Below, in pieces: positions 6,310 through 17,233 of a stretch of DNA of 64,000 nt; the stretch's first letter is position 1, and every line of letters begins with the position of its first letter. The notes beneath the pieces were generated by a model. It had not been told where the DNA came from. It searched no databases and worked only from the letters and a program-made list of their open reading frames with translations. Made by a program: the position numbers and the translations under genes. The stretch is from Erpobdella octoculata (taxonomy: Eukaryota > Annelida > Clitellata > Hirudinida > Erpobdellidae). The stretch is taken from contig OZ022240.1 of the NCBI GenBank assembly GCA_963978895.1, forward strand, positions 16,330,717 to 16,394,716, written 5' to 3'.

Positions 6310-7140
6310 ATGGCCAGTCACTTAGACGTCGATAAGTTGACAACGATGATGAGATTCATGAACATGGAACCTCGTGATCGTTTCGATGACGATTTTGTAA
6401 ACAATTTGTGTGTCTTTCTCAAGGAATTTGATTTAGGTAAAGATAATAAATGTTGTTATCCTGAAGACTTTAACGAGGCCTTGTTGGACCTCGAAAAAAC
6501 TCTACAGGAAACGCCGAACTCAGTTTCGACTGATCCATTGGAAACGATGAGCATCCAAGCGAAACCTTCGGAAGAAGTCGCTGTTAACGGCGAATATTTC
6601 GAAGCTAGTAGCCGAGAAAAACCTAAAGAAAATGAAAAAACACAATTTGGATTTGTTTCGAGATATAAAATTGATCGAAGAAACAAACAAATGCGTCCGG
6701 CTAATTGCCTTGACGATATTGAAACAGTAGGTAGACGCTCACTTGGAAAGTATAAAATTGATCGAAGAGTCGATCGGGTTAATCATGCCGTTAGAAATCA
6801 GTCACGTAACGTTTACGATTACTCTGGGCTTCGTAGAGAACGGTTTGGCAAATACGGAAACTCGTGTCAAACGTCTTATGGTCATTGCGGATACGTGGAA
6901 ATGAATTTTAGACGATACTGTGACACAACTATTGTTTACCACAACGTTCGTCCAAGTCGCTACTTTGGAAACGTTAAAATCGACCGCAGGCGAACGTCAG
7001 TCAAACATGAAGAATCAGCCGCAGACCTTGCCGACAACGAATACCGTCGTAGGCTGAACGTCTTACGATCAGACAGAAAAATAGAAATAAACGAGAAGCG
7101 TTATGCGATGTTCAATCGACAGCGCGACTTTTCCAACTAA
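6310..7140 (+). CDS. Hypothetical KIDRR protein, copy 4
   Basis: Protein identical to copy 1. Short 3' form with an A tract of 10. That length fuses a downstream frame into a longer shadow frame from 7103, which has no other sign of being coding. Confidence 0.85.
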   Translation: MASHLDVDKLTTMMRFMNMEPRDRFDDDFVNNLCVFLKEFDLGKDNKCCYPEDFNEALLDLEKTLQETPNSVSTDPLETMSIQAKPSEEVAVNGEYFEASSREKPKENEKTQFGFVSRYKIDRRNKQMRPANCLDDIETVGRRSLGKYKIDRRVDRVNHAVRNQSRNVYDYSGLRRERFGKYGNSCQTSYGHCGYVEMNFRRYCDTTIVYHNVRPSRYFGNVKIDRRRTSVKHEESAADLADNEYRRRLNVLRSDRKIEINEKRYAMFNRQRDFSN

Positions 7141-7315
7141 AATCCAATTAAAACTAGTCCTAATTTTGGAAAAAAAAAACAAAACAAGAAACGGAGTTTC
7201 TGTGCTAAAAAACCGTACAAGTACAATAAAATGTGCATCAATTTTTCAAACAAACGGTTTTAAACAAAATGCAATAATTATTCAGCAACAAAGGAACATA
7301 ATCCAACACAATAGA

Positions 7316-7671
7316 GGCGCTGGTGGCAGAGCGGTAGAGCGTTCGCCTGTCGATCGTCAGGTCGGCAGTTCGAGCCTCACCGGCGTCACCAGCGTAACTC
7401 CCTTAAGCAAGGTGTTCACTCGCATTGCTAAAGGGGTAAGCGCCTAAAAATTGTAGAGGCGCTGGTGGCAGAGCGGTAGAGCGTTCGTCTGTCGATCGTT
7501 AGGCCGGCAGTTCGAACCTCACCGGCGTCACCAGCGTAACTCCCTTAAGCAAGGAGTTCACTCGCATTGCTGAAGGGGTAGGCGAATAAAGAGGCGCTGG
7601 TGGCAGAGCGTTAGAGCGTTCGCCTGTCGATCGTTAGGTCGGCAGTTCGAGCCTCACCGGCGTCACCAGCG
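7316..7671 (+). ncRNA. tRNA-like trio A-B-C, copy 4
   Basis: A 7316-7394, B 7458-7536, C 7593-7671, with T4 at 7731. Between B and C the usual GGCGCCTAAAG reads GGCGAATAAAG (7585-7586). C has the A-type TTCGAGC loop (G at 7651), a likely short conversion tract from A. Confidence 0.6.
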
Positions 7672-8012
7672 TAACTCCCTTAAGCAAGGAGTTCACTCGC
7701 ATTGCTAAAAAAGTTCTAACTCCGCCTTGCTTTTGCAAGCCAGTCCCAAGCCTGGAGAAAGGAGGAGGGGAAAGTTAAAAAGATCAAATTAAGATCCACG
7801 ACAGGAAGTACTTAGGTGTTTCCAACATACAGCCATTTTAGTCTTAAAACACCTGGTGTAATGGACTATAAACTATTACAATAAAAATGACGCTTTCTCG
7901 CAAAACTTGTCTTGGAAAAGGCGTGTGCTAAATCTCAGTGAAAAAAAACAATAAAAATTCAAGACTTTCACCTGATTCGATGCTGCGATGTGACACGTTA
8001 ACTACGTAATTA

Positions 8013-8148
8013 GGCTTAAGTGCGGTAGCGAGCTTCATTCCTATTGGCTTAAGTGCGGTAGCGAGCTTCAATCTAATTGGCTGTTGGTCTCGACGACCCG
8101 CTTTGTCTCGTCTATAAAAGGCCGAACGGACGTACATTGAGTTCATTT
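8013..8148 (+). promoter_or_regulatory. Pol II promoter, copy 5
   Basis: TATA at 8113-8120. A private A-to-T change lies upstream at 7862. Confidence 0.75.
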
Positions 8149-8212
8149 CTCCTCAGCCTTCATACGGTTCGGATCATTCTTAGCTGCTCTCTGATTAAAA
8201 ATAATCGAAAAC

Positions 8213-9043
8213 ATGGCCAGTCACTTAGACGTCGATAAGTTGACAACGATGATGAGATTCATGAACATGGAACCTCGTGATCGTTTCGATGACGATTTTG
8301 TAAACAATTTGTGTGTCTTTCTCAAGGAATTTGATTTAGGTAAAGATAATAAATGTTGTTATCCTGAAGACTTTAACGAGGCCTTGTTGGACCTCGAAAA
8401 AACTCTACAGGAAACGCCGAACTCAGTTTCGACTGATCCATTGGAAACGATGAGCATCCAAGCGAAACCTTCGGAAGAAGTCGCTGTTAACGGCGAATAT
8501 TTCGAAGCTAGTAGCCGAGAAAAACCTAAAGAAAATGAAAAAACACAATTTGGATTTGTTTCGAGATATAAAATTGATCGAAGAAACAAACAAATGCGTC
8601 CGGCTAATTGCCTTGACGATATTGAAACAGTAGGTAGACGCTCACTTGGAAAGTATAAAATTGATCGAAGAGTCGATCGGGTTAATCATGCCGTTAGAAA
8701 TCAGTCACGTAACGTTTACGATTACTCTGGGCTTCGTAGAGAACGGTTTGGCAAATACGGAAACTCGTGTCAAACGTCTTATGGTCATTGCGGATACGTG
8801 GAAATGAATTTTAGACGATACTGTGACACAACTATTGTTTACCACAACGTTCGTCCAAGTCGCTACTTTGGAAACGTTAAAATCGACCGCAGGCGAACGT
8901 CAGTCAAACATGAAGAATCAGCCGCAGACCTTGCCGACAACAAATACCGTCGTAGGCTGAACGTCTTACGATCAGACAGAAAAATAGAAATAAACGAGAA
9001 GCGTTATGCGATGTTCAATCGACAGCGCGACTTTTCCAACTAA
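8213..9043 (+). CDS. Hypothetical KIDRR protein, copy 5 (E244K)
   Basis: This is the only protein variant in the window. G-to-A at 8942 changes codon 244 from GAA to AAA, so glutamate becomes lysine in the basic C-terminal tail (ADNEYRRR becomes ADNKYRRR), 17 residues after the third KIDRR. The other 275 residues are identical to copy 1. Confidence 0.85.
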   Translation: MASHLDVDKLTTMMRFMNMEPRDRFDDDFVNNLCVFLKEFDLGKDNKCCYPEDFNEALLDLEKTLQETPNSVSTDPLETMSIQAKPSEEVAVNGEYFEASSREKPKENEKTQFGFVSRYKIDRRNKQMRPANCLDDIETVGRRSLGKYKIDRRVDRVNHAVRNQSRNVYDYSGLRRERFGKYGNSCQTSYGHCGYVEMNFRRYCDTTIVYHNVRPSRYFGNVKIDRRRTSVKHEESAADLADNKYRRRLNVLRSDRKIEINEKRYAMFNRQRDFSN

Positions 9044-9217
9044 AATCCAATTAAAACTAGTCCTAATTTTGGAAAAAAAAACAAAACAAGAAACGGAGTT
9101 TCTGTGCTAAAAAACCGTACAAGTACAATAAAATGTGCATCAATTTTTCAAACAAACGGTTTTAAACAAAATGCAATAATTATTCAGCAACAAAGGAACA
9201 TAATCCAACACAATAGA

Positions 9218-9573
9218 GGCGCTGGTGGCAGAGCGGTAGAGCGTTCGCCTGTCGATCGTCAGGTCGGCAGTTCGAGCCTCACCGGCGTCACCAGCGTAAC
9301 TCCCTTAAGCAAGGTGTTCACTCGCATTGCTAAAGGGGTAAGCGCCTAAAAATTGTAGAGGCGCTGGTGGCAGAGCGGTAGAGCGTTCGTCTGTCGATCG
9401 TTAGGCCGGCAGTTCGAACCTCACCGGCGTCACCAGCGTAACTCCCTTAAGCAAGGAGTTCACTCGCATTGCTGAAGGGGTAGGCGCCTAAAGAGGCGCT
9501 GATGGCAGAGCGTTAGAGCGTTCGCCTGTCGATCGTTAGGTCGGCAGTTCGAACCTCACCGGCGTCACCAGCG
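9218..9573 (+). ncRNA. tRNA-like trio A-B-C, copy 5
   Basis: A 9218-9296, B 9360-9438, C 9495-9573, with T4 at 9634. C carries G-to-A at 9502. This breaks one pair of the 10-bp terminal stem but leaves the 7-bp tRNA-register acceptor intact. Confidence 0.58.
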
Positions 9574-9915
9574 TAACTCCCTTAAGCAAGGAGTTCACTC
9601 GCATTGCTAAAAAAAGTTCTAACTCCGCCTTGCTTTTGCAAGCCAGTCCCAAGCCTGGAGAAAGGAGGAGGGGAAAGTTAAAAAGATCAAATTAAGATCC
9701 ACGACAGGAAGTACTTAGGTGTTTCCAACATACAGCCATTTTAGTCTTAAAACACCTGGTGTAAAGGACTATAAACTATTACAATAAAAATGACGCTTTC
9801 TCGCAAAACTTGTCTTGGAAAAGGCGTGTGCTAAATCTCAGTGAAAAAAAACAATAAAAATTCAAGACTTTCACCTGATTCGATGCTGCGATGTGACACG
9901 TTAACTACGTAATTA

Positions 9916-10051
9916 GGCTTAAGTGCGGTAGCGAGCTTCATTCCTATTGGCTTAAGTGCGGTAGCGAGCTTCAATCTAATTGGCTGTTGGTCTCGACGAC
10001 CCGCTTTGTCTCGTCTATAAAAGGCCGAACGGACGAACATTGAGTTCATTT
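9916..10051 (+). promoter_or_regulatory. Pol II promoter, copy 6
   Basis: TATA at 10016-10023. A private T-to-A change at 10036 lies between TATA and initiator and should not disturb either. Confidence 0.75.
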
Positions 10052-10115
10052 CTCCTCAGCCTTCATACGGTTCGGATCATTCTTAGCTGCTCTCTGATTA
10101 AAAATAATCGAAAAC

Positions 10116-10946
10116 ATGGCCAGTCACTTAGACGTCGATAAGTTGACAACGATGATGAGATTCATGAACATGGAACCTCGTGATCGTTTCGATGACGATT
10201 TTGTAAACAATTTGTGTGTCTTTCTCAAGGAATTTGATTTAGGTAAAGATAATAAATGTTGTTATCCTGAAGACTTTAACGAGGCCTTGTTGGACCTCGA
10301 AAAAACTCTACAGGAAACGCCGAACTCAGTTTCGACTGATCCATTGGAAACGATGAGCATCCAAGCGAAACCTTCGGAAGAAGTCGCTGTTAACGGCGAA
10401 TATTTCGAAGCTAGTAGCCGAGAAAAACCTAAAGAAAATGAAAAAACACAATTTGGATTTGTTTCGAGATATAAAATTGATCGAAGAAACAAACAAATGC
10501 GTCCGGCTAATTGCCTTGACGATATTGAAACAGTAGGTAGACGCTCACTTGGAAAGTATAAAATTGATCGAAGAGTCGATCGGGTTAATCATGCCGTTAG
10601 AAATCAGTCACGTAACGTTTACGATTACTCTGGGCTTCGTAGAGAACGGTTTGGCAAATACGGAAACTCGTGTCAAACGTCTTATGGTCATTGCGGATAC
10701 GTGGAAATGAATTTTAGACGATACTGTGACACAACTATTGTTTACCACAACGTTCGTCCAAGTCGCTACTTTGGAAACGTTAAAATCGACCGCAGGCGAA
10801 CGTCAGTCAAACATGAAGAATCAGCCGCAGACCTTGCCGACAACGAATACCGTCGTAGGCTGAACGTCTTACGATCAGACAGAAAAATAGAAATAAACGA
10901 GAAGCGTTATGCGATGTTCAATCGACAGCGCGACTTTTCCAACTAA
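10116..10946 (+). CDS. Hypothetical KIDRR protein, copy 6
   Basis: Protein identical to copy 1. Long 3' form, with the 15-bp insertion at 10964-10978, but without the A-to-G marker that accompanies it in copies 3, 26 and 31. Confidence 0.85.
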   Translation: MASHLDVDKLTTMMRFMNMEPRDRFDDDFVNNLCVFLKEFDLGKDNKCCYPEDFNEALLDLEKTLQETPNSVSTDPLETMSIQAKPSEEVAVNGEYFEASSREKPKENEKTQFGFVSRYKIDRRNKQMRPANCLDDIETVGRRSLGKYKIDRRVDRVNHAVRNQSRNVYDYSGLRRERFGKYGNSCQTSYGHCGYVEMNFRRYCDTTIVYHNVRPSRYFGNVKIDRRRTSVKHEESAADLADNEYRRRLNVLRSDRKIEINEKRYAMFNRQRDFSN

Positions 10947-11135
10947 AATCCAATTAAAACTAGTACGACAGAAATCTGTCCTAATTTTGGAAAAAAAAAC
11001 AAAACAAGAAACGGAGTTTCTGTGCTAAAAAACCGTACAAGTACAATAAAATGTGCATCAATTTTTCAAACAAACGGTTTTAAACAAAATGCAATAATTA
11101 TTCAGCAACAAAGGAACATAATCCAACACAATAGA

Positions 11136-11491
11136 GGCGCTGGTGGCAGAGCGGTAGAGCGTTCGCCTGTCGATCGTCAGGTCGGCAGTTCGAGCCTCAC
11201 CGGCGTCACCAGCGTAACTCCCTTAAGCAAGGTGTTCACTCGCATTGCTAAAGGGGTAAGCGCCTAAAAATTGTAGAGGCGCTGGTGGCAGAGCGGTAGA
11301 GCGTTCGTCTGTCGATCGTTAGGCCGGCAGTTCGAACCTCACCGGCGTCACCAGCGTAACTCCCTTAAGCAAGGAGTTCACTCGCATTGCTGAAGGGGTA
11401 GGCGCCTAAAGAGGCGCTGGTGGCAGAGCGTTAGAGCGTTCGCCTGTCGATCGTTAGGTCGGCAGTTCGAACCTCACCGGCGTCACCAGCG
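11136..11491 (+). ncRNA. tRNA-like trio A-B-C, copy 6
   Basis: A 11136-11214, B 11278-11356, C 11413-11491, with T4 at 11551. Consensus elements. Confidence 0.6.
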
Positions 11492-11832
11492 TAACTCCCT
11501 TAAGCAAGGAGTTCACTCGCATTGCTAAAAAAGTTCTAACTCCGCCTTGCTTTTGCAAGCCAGTCCCAAGCCTGGAGAAAGGAGGAGGGGAAAGTTAAAA
11601 AGATCAAATTAAGATCCACGACAGGAAGTACTTAGGTGTTTCCAACATACAGCCATTTTAGTCTTAAAACACCTGGTGTAAAGGACTATAAACTATTACA
11701 ATAAAAATGACGCTTTCTCGCAAAACTTGTCTTGGAAAAGGCGTGTGCTAAATCTCAGTGAAAAAAAACAATAAAAATTCAAGACTTTCACCTGATTCGA
11801 TGCTGCGATGTGACACGTTAACTACGTAATTA

Positions 11833-11968
11833 GGCTTAAGTGCGGTAGCGAGCTTCATTTCTATTGGCTTAAGTGCGGTAGCGAGCTTCAATCTAATTGG
11901 CTGTTGGTCTCGACGACCCGCTTTGTCTCGTCTATAAAAGGCCGAACGGACGTACATTGAGTTCATTT
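11833..11968 (+). promoter_or_regulatory. Pol II promoter, copy 7
   Basis: TATA at 11933-11940. C-to-T at 11860, just before the first CCAAT box, is shared only with copy 8. Confidence 0.75.
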
Positions 11969-12013
11969 CTCCTCAGCCTTCATACGGTTCGGATCATTCT
12001 TAGCTGCTCTCTG

Positions 12014-12023
12014 TATTGACTAG
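12014..12023 (+). other. 10-bp leader insertion (copy 7)
   Basis: TATTGACTAG is inserted in the 5' untranslated leader, lengthening it to 78 nt. It is found only here and in copy 8 (13941-13950). It contains an in-frame TTG, which lets gene finders propose a 9-residue N-terminal extension. In a eukaryote the ATG downstream is the real start. Confidence 0.85.
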
Positions 12024-12042
12024 ATTAAAAATAATCGAAAAC

Positions 12043-12873
12043 ATGGCCAGTCACTTAGACGTCGATAAGTTGACAACGATGATGAGATTCATGAACATGG
12101 AACCTCGTGATCGTTTCGATGACGATTTTGTAAACAATTTGTGTGTCTTTCTCAAGGAATTTGATTTAGGTAAAGATAATAAATGTTGTTATCCTGAAGA
12201 CTTTAACGAGGCCTTGTTGGACCTCGAAAAAACTCTACAGGAAACGCCGAACTCAGTTTCGACTGATCCATTGGAAACGATGAGCATCCAAGCGAAACCT
12301 TCGGAAGAAGTCGCTGTTAACGGCGAATATTTCGAAGCTAGTAGCCGAGAAAAACCTAAAGAAAATGAAAAAACACAATTTGGATTTGTTTCGAGATATA
12401 AAATTGATCGAAGAAACAAACAAATGCGTCCGGCTAATTGCCTTGACGATATTGAAACAGTAGGTAGACGCTCACTTGGAAAGTATAAAATTGATCGAAG
12501 AGTCGATCGGGTTAATCATGCCGTTAGAAATCAGTCACGTAACGTTTACGATTACTCTGGGCTTCGTAGAGAACGGTTTGGCAAATACGGAAACTCGTGT
12601 CAAACGTCTTATGGTCATTGCGGATACGTGGAAATGAATTTTAGACGATACTGTGACACAACTATTGTTTACCACAACGTTCGTCCAAGTCGCTACTTTG
12701 GAAACGTTAAAATCGACCGCAGGCGAACGTCAGTCAAACATGAAGAATCAGCCGCAGACCTTGCCGACAACGAATACCGTCGTAGGCTGAACGTCTTACG
12801 ATCAGACAGAAAAATAGAAATAAACGAGAAGCGTTATGCGATGTTCAATCGACAGCGCGACTTTTCCAACTAA
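12043..12873 (+). CDS. Hypothetical KIDRR protein, copy 7
   Basis: Protein identical to copy 1 when started at the conserved ATG. The upstream TTG at 12016 is rejected as a start because 32 other copies lack the inserted bases and the Kozak-type ATG is retained. Long 3' form, insertion at 12891-12905. Confidence 0.85.
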   Translation: MASHLDVDKLTTMMRFMNMEPRDRFDDDFVNNLCVFLKEFDLGKDNKCCYPEDFNEALLDLEKTLQETPNSVSTDPLETMSIQAKPSEEVAVNGEYFEASSREKPKENEKTQFGFVSRYKIDRRNKQMRPANCLDDIETVGRRSLGKYKIDRRVDRVNHAVRNQSRNVYDYSGLRRERFGKYGNSCQTSYGHCGYVEMNFRRYCDTTIVYHNVRPSRYFGNVKIDRRRTSVKHEESAADLADNEYRRRLNVLRSDRKIEINEKRYAMFNRQRDFSN

Positions 12874-13062
12874 AATCCAATTAAAACTAGTACGACAGAA
12901 ATCTGTCCTAATTTTGGAAAAAAAAACAAAACAAGAAACGGAGTTTCTGTGCTAAAAAACCGTACAAGTACAATAAAATGTGCATCAATTTTTCAAACAA
13001 ACGGTTTTAAACAAAATGCAATAATTATTCAGCAACAAAGGAACATAATCCAACACAATAGA

Positions 13063-13418
13063 GGCGCTGGTGGCAGAGCGGTAGAGCGTTCGCCTGTCGA
13101 TCGTCAGGTCGGCAGTTCGAGCCTCACCGGCGTCACCAGCGTAACTCCCTTAAGCAAGGTGTTCACTCGCATTGCTAAAGGGGTAAGCGCCTAAAAATTG
13201 TAGAGGCGCTGGTGGCAGAGCGGTAGAGCGTTCGTCTGTCGATCGTTAGGCCGGCAGTTCGAACCTCACCGGCGTCACCAGCGTAACTCCCTTAAGCAAG
13301 GAGTTCACTCGCATTGCTGAAGGGGTAGGCGCCTAAAGAGGCGCTGGTGGCAGAGCGTTAGAGCGTTCGCCTGTCGATCGTTAGGTCGGCAGTTCGAACC
13401 TCACCGGCGTCACCAGCG
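13063..13418 (+). ncRNA. tRNA-like trio A-B-C, copy 7
   Basis: A 13063-13141, B 13205-13283, C 13340-13418, with T4 at 13478. Consensus elements. Confidence 0.6.
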
Positions 13419-13759
13419 TAACTCCCTTAAGCAAGGAGTTCACTCGCATTGCTAAAAAAGTTCTAACTCCGCCTTGCTTTTGCAAGCCAGTCCCAAGCCT
13501 GGAGAAAGGAGGAGGGGAAAGTTAAAAAGATCAAATTAAGATCCACGACAGGAAGTACTTAGGTGTTTCCAACATACAGCCATTTTAGTCTTAAAACACC
13601 TGGTGTAAAGGACTATAAACTATTACAATAAAAATGACGCTTTCTCGCAAAACTTGTCTTGGAAAAGGCGTGTGCTAAATCTCAGTGAAAAAAAACAATA
13701 AAAATTCAAGACTTTCACCTGATTCGATGCTGCGATGTGACACGTTAACTACGTAATTA

Positions 13760-13895
13760 GGCTTAAGTGCGGTAGCGAGCTTCATTTCTATTGGCTTAAG
13801 TGCGGTAGCGAGCTTCAATCTAATTGGCTGTTGGTCTCGACGACCCGCTTTGTCTCGTCTATAAAAGGCCGAACGGACGTACATTGAGTTCATTT
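13760..13895 (+). promoter_or_regulatory. Pol II promoter, copy 8
   Basis: TATA at 13860-13867. C-to-T at 13787 as in copy 7. Confidence 0.75.
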
Positions 13896-13940
13896 CTCCT
13901 CAGCCTTCATACGGTTCGGATCATTCTTAGCTGCTCTCTG

Positions 13941-13950
13941 TATTGACTAG
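13941..13950 (+). other. 10-bp leader insertion (copy 8)
   Basis: Same TATTGACTAG insertion as in copy 7, showing that the two 5' regions derive from one recent duplication. Confidence 0.85.
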
Positions 13951-13969
13951 ATTAAAAATAATCGAAAAC

Positions 13970-14800
13970 ATGGCCAGTCACTTAGACGTCGATAAGTTGA
14001 CAACGATGATGAGATTCATGAACATGGAACCTCGTGATCGTTTCGATGACGATTTTGTAAACAATTTGTGTGTCTTTCTCAAGGAATTTGATTTAGGTAA
14101 AGATAATAAATGTTGTTATCCTGAAGACTTTAACGAGGCCTTGTTGGACCTCGAAAAAACTCTACAGGAAACGCCGAACTCAGTTTCGACTGATCCATTG
14201 GAAACGATGAGCATCCAAGCGAAACCTTCGGAAGAAGTCGCTGTTAACGGCGAATATTTCGAAGCTAGTAGCCGAGAAAAACCTAAAGAAAATGAAAAAA
14301 CACAATTTGGATTTGTTTCGAGATATAAAATTGATCGAAGAAACAAACAAATGCGTCCGGCTAATTGCCTTGACGATATTGAAACAGTAGGTAGACGCTC
14401 ACTTGGAAAGTATAAAATTGATCGAAGAGTCGATCGGGTTAATCATGCCGTTAGAAATCAGTCACGTAACGTTTACGATTACTCTGGGCTTCGTAGAGAA
14501 CGGTTTGGCAAATACGGAAACTCGTGTCAAACGTCTTATGGTCATTGCGGATACGTGGAAATGAATTTTAGACGATACTGTGACACAACTATTGTTTACC
14601 ACAACGTTCGTCCAAGTCGCTACTTTGGAAACGTTAAAATCGACCGCAGGCGAACGTCAGTCAAACATGAAGAATCAGCCGCAGACCTTGCCGACAACGA
14701 ATACCGTCGTAGGCTGAACGTCTTACGATCAGACAGAAAAATAGAAATAAACGAGAAGCGTTATGCGATGTTCAATCGACAGCGCGACTTTTCCAACTAA
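13970..14800 (+). CDS. Hypothetical KIDRR protein, copy 8
   Basis: Protein identical to copy 1 from the conserved ATG. Its 5' region is the copy-7 type, but its 3' end is the short form with an A tract of 10, so the duplication or exchange boundary lies within or near the gene. Confidence 0.85.
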   Translation: MASHLDVDKLTTMMRFMNMEPRDRFDDDFVNNLCVFLKEFDLGKDNKCCYPEDFNEALLDLEKTLQETPNSVSTDPLETMSIQAKPSEEVAVNGEYFEASSREKPKENEKTQFGFVSRYKIDRRNKQMRPANCLDDIETVGRRSLGKYKIDRRVDRVNHAVRNQSRNVYDYSGLRRERFGKYGNSCQTSYGHCGYVEMNFRRYCDTTIVYHNVRPSRYFGNVKIDRRRTSVKHEESAADLADNEYRRRLNVLRSDRKIEINEKRYAMFNRQRDFSN

Positions 14801-14975
14801 AATCCAATTAAAACTAGTCCTAATTTTGGAAAAAAAAAACAAAACAAGAAACGGAGTTTCTGTGCTAAAAAACCGTACAAGTACAATAAAATGTGCATCA
14901 ATTTTTCAAACAAACGGTTTTAAACAAAATGCAATAATTATTCAGCAACAAAGGAACATAATCCAACACAATAGA

Positions 14976-15331
14976 GGCGCTGGTGGCAGAGCGGTAGAGC
15001 GTTCGCCTGTCGATCGTCAGGTCGGCAGTTCGAGCCTCACCGGCGTCACCAGCGTAACTCCCTTAAGCAAGGTGTTCACTCGCATTGCTAAAGGGGTAAG
15101 CGCCTAAAAATTGTAGAGGCGCTGGTGGCAGAGCGGTAGAGCGTTCGTCTGTCGATCGTTAGGCCGGCAGTTCGAACCTCACCGGCGTCACCAGCGTAAC
15201 TCCCTTAAGCAAGGAGTTCACTCGCATTGCTGAAGGGGTAGGCGCCTAAAGAGGCGCTGGTGGCAGAGCGTTAGAGCGTTCGCCTGTCGATCGTTAGGTC
15301 GGCAGTTCGAACCTCACCGGCGTCACCAGCG
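14976..15331 (+). ncRNA. tRNA-like trio A-B-C, copy 8
   Basis: A 14976-15054, B 15118-15196, C 15253-15331, with T4 at 15391. Consensus elements. Confidence 0.6.
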
Positions 15332-15672
15332 TAACTCCCTTAAGCAAGGAGTTCACTCGCATTGCTAAAAAAGTTCTAACTCCGCCTTGCTTTTGCAAGC
15401 CAGTCCCAAGCCTGGAGAAAGGAGGAGGGGAAAGTTAAAAAGATCAAATTAAGATCCACGACAGGAAGTACTTAGGTGTTTCCAACATACAGCCATTTTA
15501 GTCTTAAAACACCTGGTGTAAAGGACTATAAACTATTACAATAAAAATGACGCTTTCTCGCAAAACTTGTCTTGGAAAAGGCGTGTGCTAAATCTCAGTG
15601 AAAAAAAACAATAAAAATTCAAGACTTTCACCTGATTCGATGCTGCGATGTGACACGTTAACTACGTAATTA

Positions 15673-15808
15673 GGCTTAAGTGCGGTAGCGAGCTTCATTC
15701 CTATTGGCTTAAGTGCGGTAGCGAGCTTCAATCTAATTGGCTGTTGGTCTCGACGACCCGCTTTGTCTCGTCTATAAAAGGCCGAACGGACGTACATTGA
15801 GTTCATTT
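15673..15808 (+). promoter_or_regulatory. Pol II promoter, copy 9
   Basis: Consensus form; TATA at 15773-15780. Confidence 0.75.
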
Positions 15809-15872
15809 CTCCTCAGCCTTCATACGGTTCGGATCATTCTTAGCTGCTCTCTGATTAAAAATAATCGAAAAC

Positions 15873-16703
15873 ATGGCCAGTCACTTAGACGTCGATAAGT
15901 TGACAACGATGATGAGATTCATGAACATGGAACCTCGTGATCGTTTCGATGACGATTTTGTAAACAATTTGTGTGTCTTTCTCAAGGAATTTGATTTAGG
16001 TAAAGATAATAAATGTTGTTATCCTGAAGACTTTAACGAGGCCTTGTTGGACCTCGAAAAAACTCTACAGGAAACGCCGAACTCAGTTTCGACTGATCCA
16101 TTGGAAACGATGAGCATCCAAGCGAAACCTTCGGAAGAAGTCGCTGTTAACGGCGAATATTTCGAAGCTAGTAGCCGAGAAAAACCTAAAGAAAATGAAA
16201 AAACACAATTTGGATTTGTTTCGAGATATAAAATTGATCGAAGAAACAAACAAATGCGTCCGGCTAATTGCCTTGACGATATTGAAACAGTAGGTAGACG
16301 CTCACTTGGAAAGTATAAAATTGATCGAAGAGTCGATCGGGTTAATCATGCCGTTAGAAATCAGTCACGTAACGTTTACGATTACTCTGGGCTTCGTAGA
16401 GAACGGTTTGGCAAATACGGAAACTCGTGTCAAACGTCTTATGGTCATTGCGGATACGTGGAAATGAATTTTAGACGATACTGTGACACAACTATTGTTT
16501 ACCACAACGTTCGTCCAAGTCGCTACTTTGGAAACGTTAAAATCGACCGCAGGCGAACGTCAGTCAAACATGAAGAATCAGCCGCAGACCTTGCCGACAA
16601 CGAATACCGTCGTAGGCTGAACGTCTTACGATCAGACAGAAAAATAGAAATAAACGAGAAGCGTTATGCGATGTTCAATCGACAGCGCGACTTTTCCAAC
16701 TAA
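15873..16703 (+). CDS. Hypothetical KIDRR protein, copy 9
   Basis: Protein identical to copy 1. Short 3' form with an A tract of 9. This cassette carries no private marker and serves well as the array consensus. Confidence 0.85.
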   Translation: MASHLDVDKLTTMMRFMNMEPRDRFDDDFVNNLCVFLKEFDLGKDNKCCYPEDFNEALLDLEKTLQETPNSVSTDPLETMSIQAKPSEEVAVNGEYFEASSREKPKENEKTQFGFVSRYKIDRRNKQMRPANCLDDIETVGRRSLGKYKIDRRVDRVNHAVRNQSRNVYDYSGLRRERFGKYGNSCQTSYGHCGYVEMNFRRYCDTTIVYHNVRPSRYFGNVKIDRRRTSVKHEESAADLADNEYRRRLNVLRSDRKIEINEKRYAMFNRQRDFSN

Positions 16704-16877
16704 AATCCAATTAAAACTAGTCCTAATTTTGGAAAAAAAAACAAAACAAGAAACGGAGTTTCTGTGCTAAAAAACCGTACAAGTACAATAAAATGTGCAT
16801 CAATTTTTCAAACAAACGGTTTTAAACAAAATGCAATAATTATTCAGCAACAAAGGAACATAATCCAACACAATAGA

Positions 16878-17233
16878 GGCGCTGGTGGCAGAGCGGTAGA
16901 GCGTTCGCCTGTCGATCGTCAGGTCGGCAGTTCGAGCCTCACCGGCGTCACCAGCGTAACTCCCTTAAGCAAGGTGTTCACTCGCATTGCTAAAGGGGTA
17001 AGCGCCTAAAAATTGTAGAGGCGCTGGTGGCAGAGCGGTAGAGCGTTCGTCTGTCGATCGTTAGGCCGGCAGTTCGAACCTCACCGGCGTCACCAGCGTA
17101 ACTCCCTTAAGCAAGGAGTTCACTCGCATTGCTGAAGGGGTAGGCGCCTAAAGAGGCGCTGGTGGCAGAGCGTTAGAGCGTTCGCCTGTCGATCGTTAGG
17201 TCGGCAGTTCGAACCTCACCGGCGTCACCAGCG
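16878..17233 (+). ncRNA. tRNA-like trio A-B-C, copy 9
   Basis: A 16878-16956, B 17020-17098, C 17155-17233, with T4 at 17293. C-to-A at 17292 just before the T run breaks the hairpin but keeps TTTT. Confidence 0.6.

Noticed and set aside
12016..12042. N-terminal extension of copies 7 and 8
   Set aside because: Initiates at TTG in a 10-bp insertion. A eukaryotic gene with a conserved AAAACATGG start would not need it.
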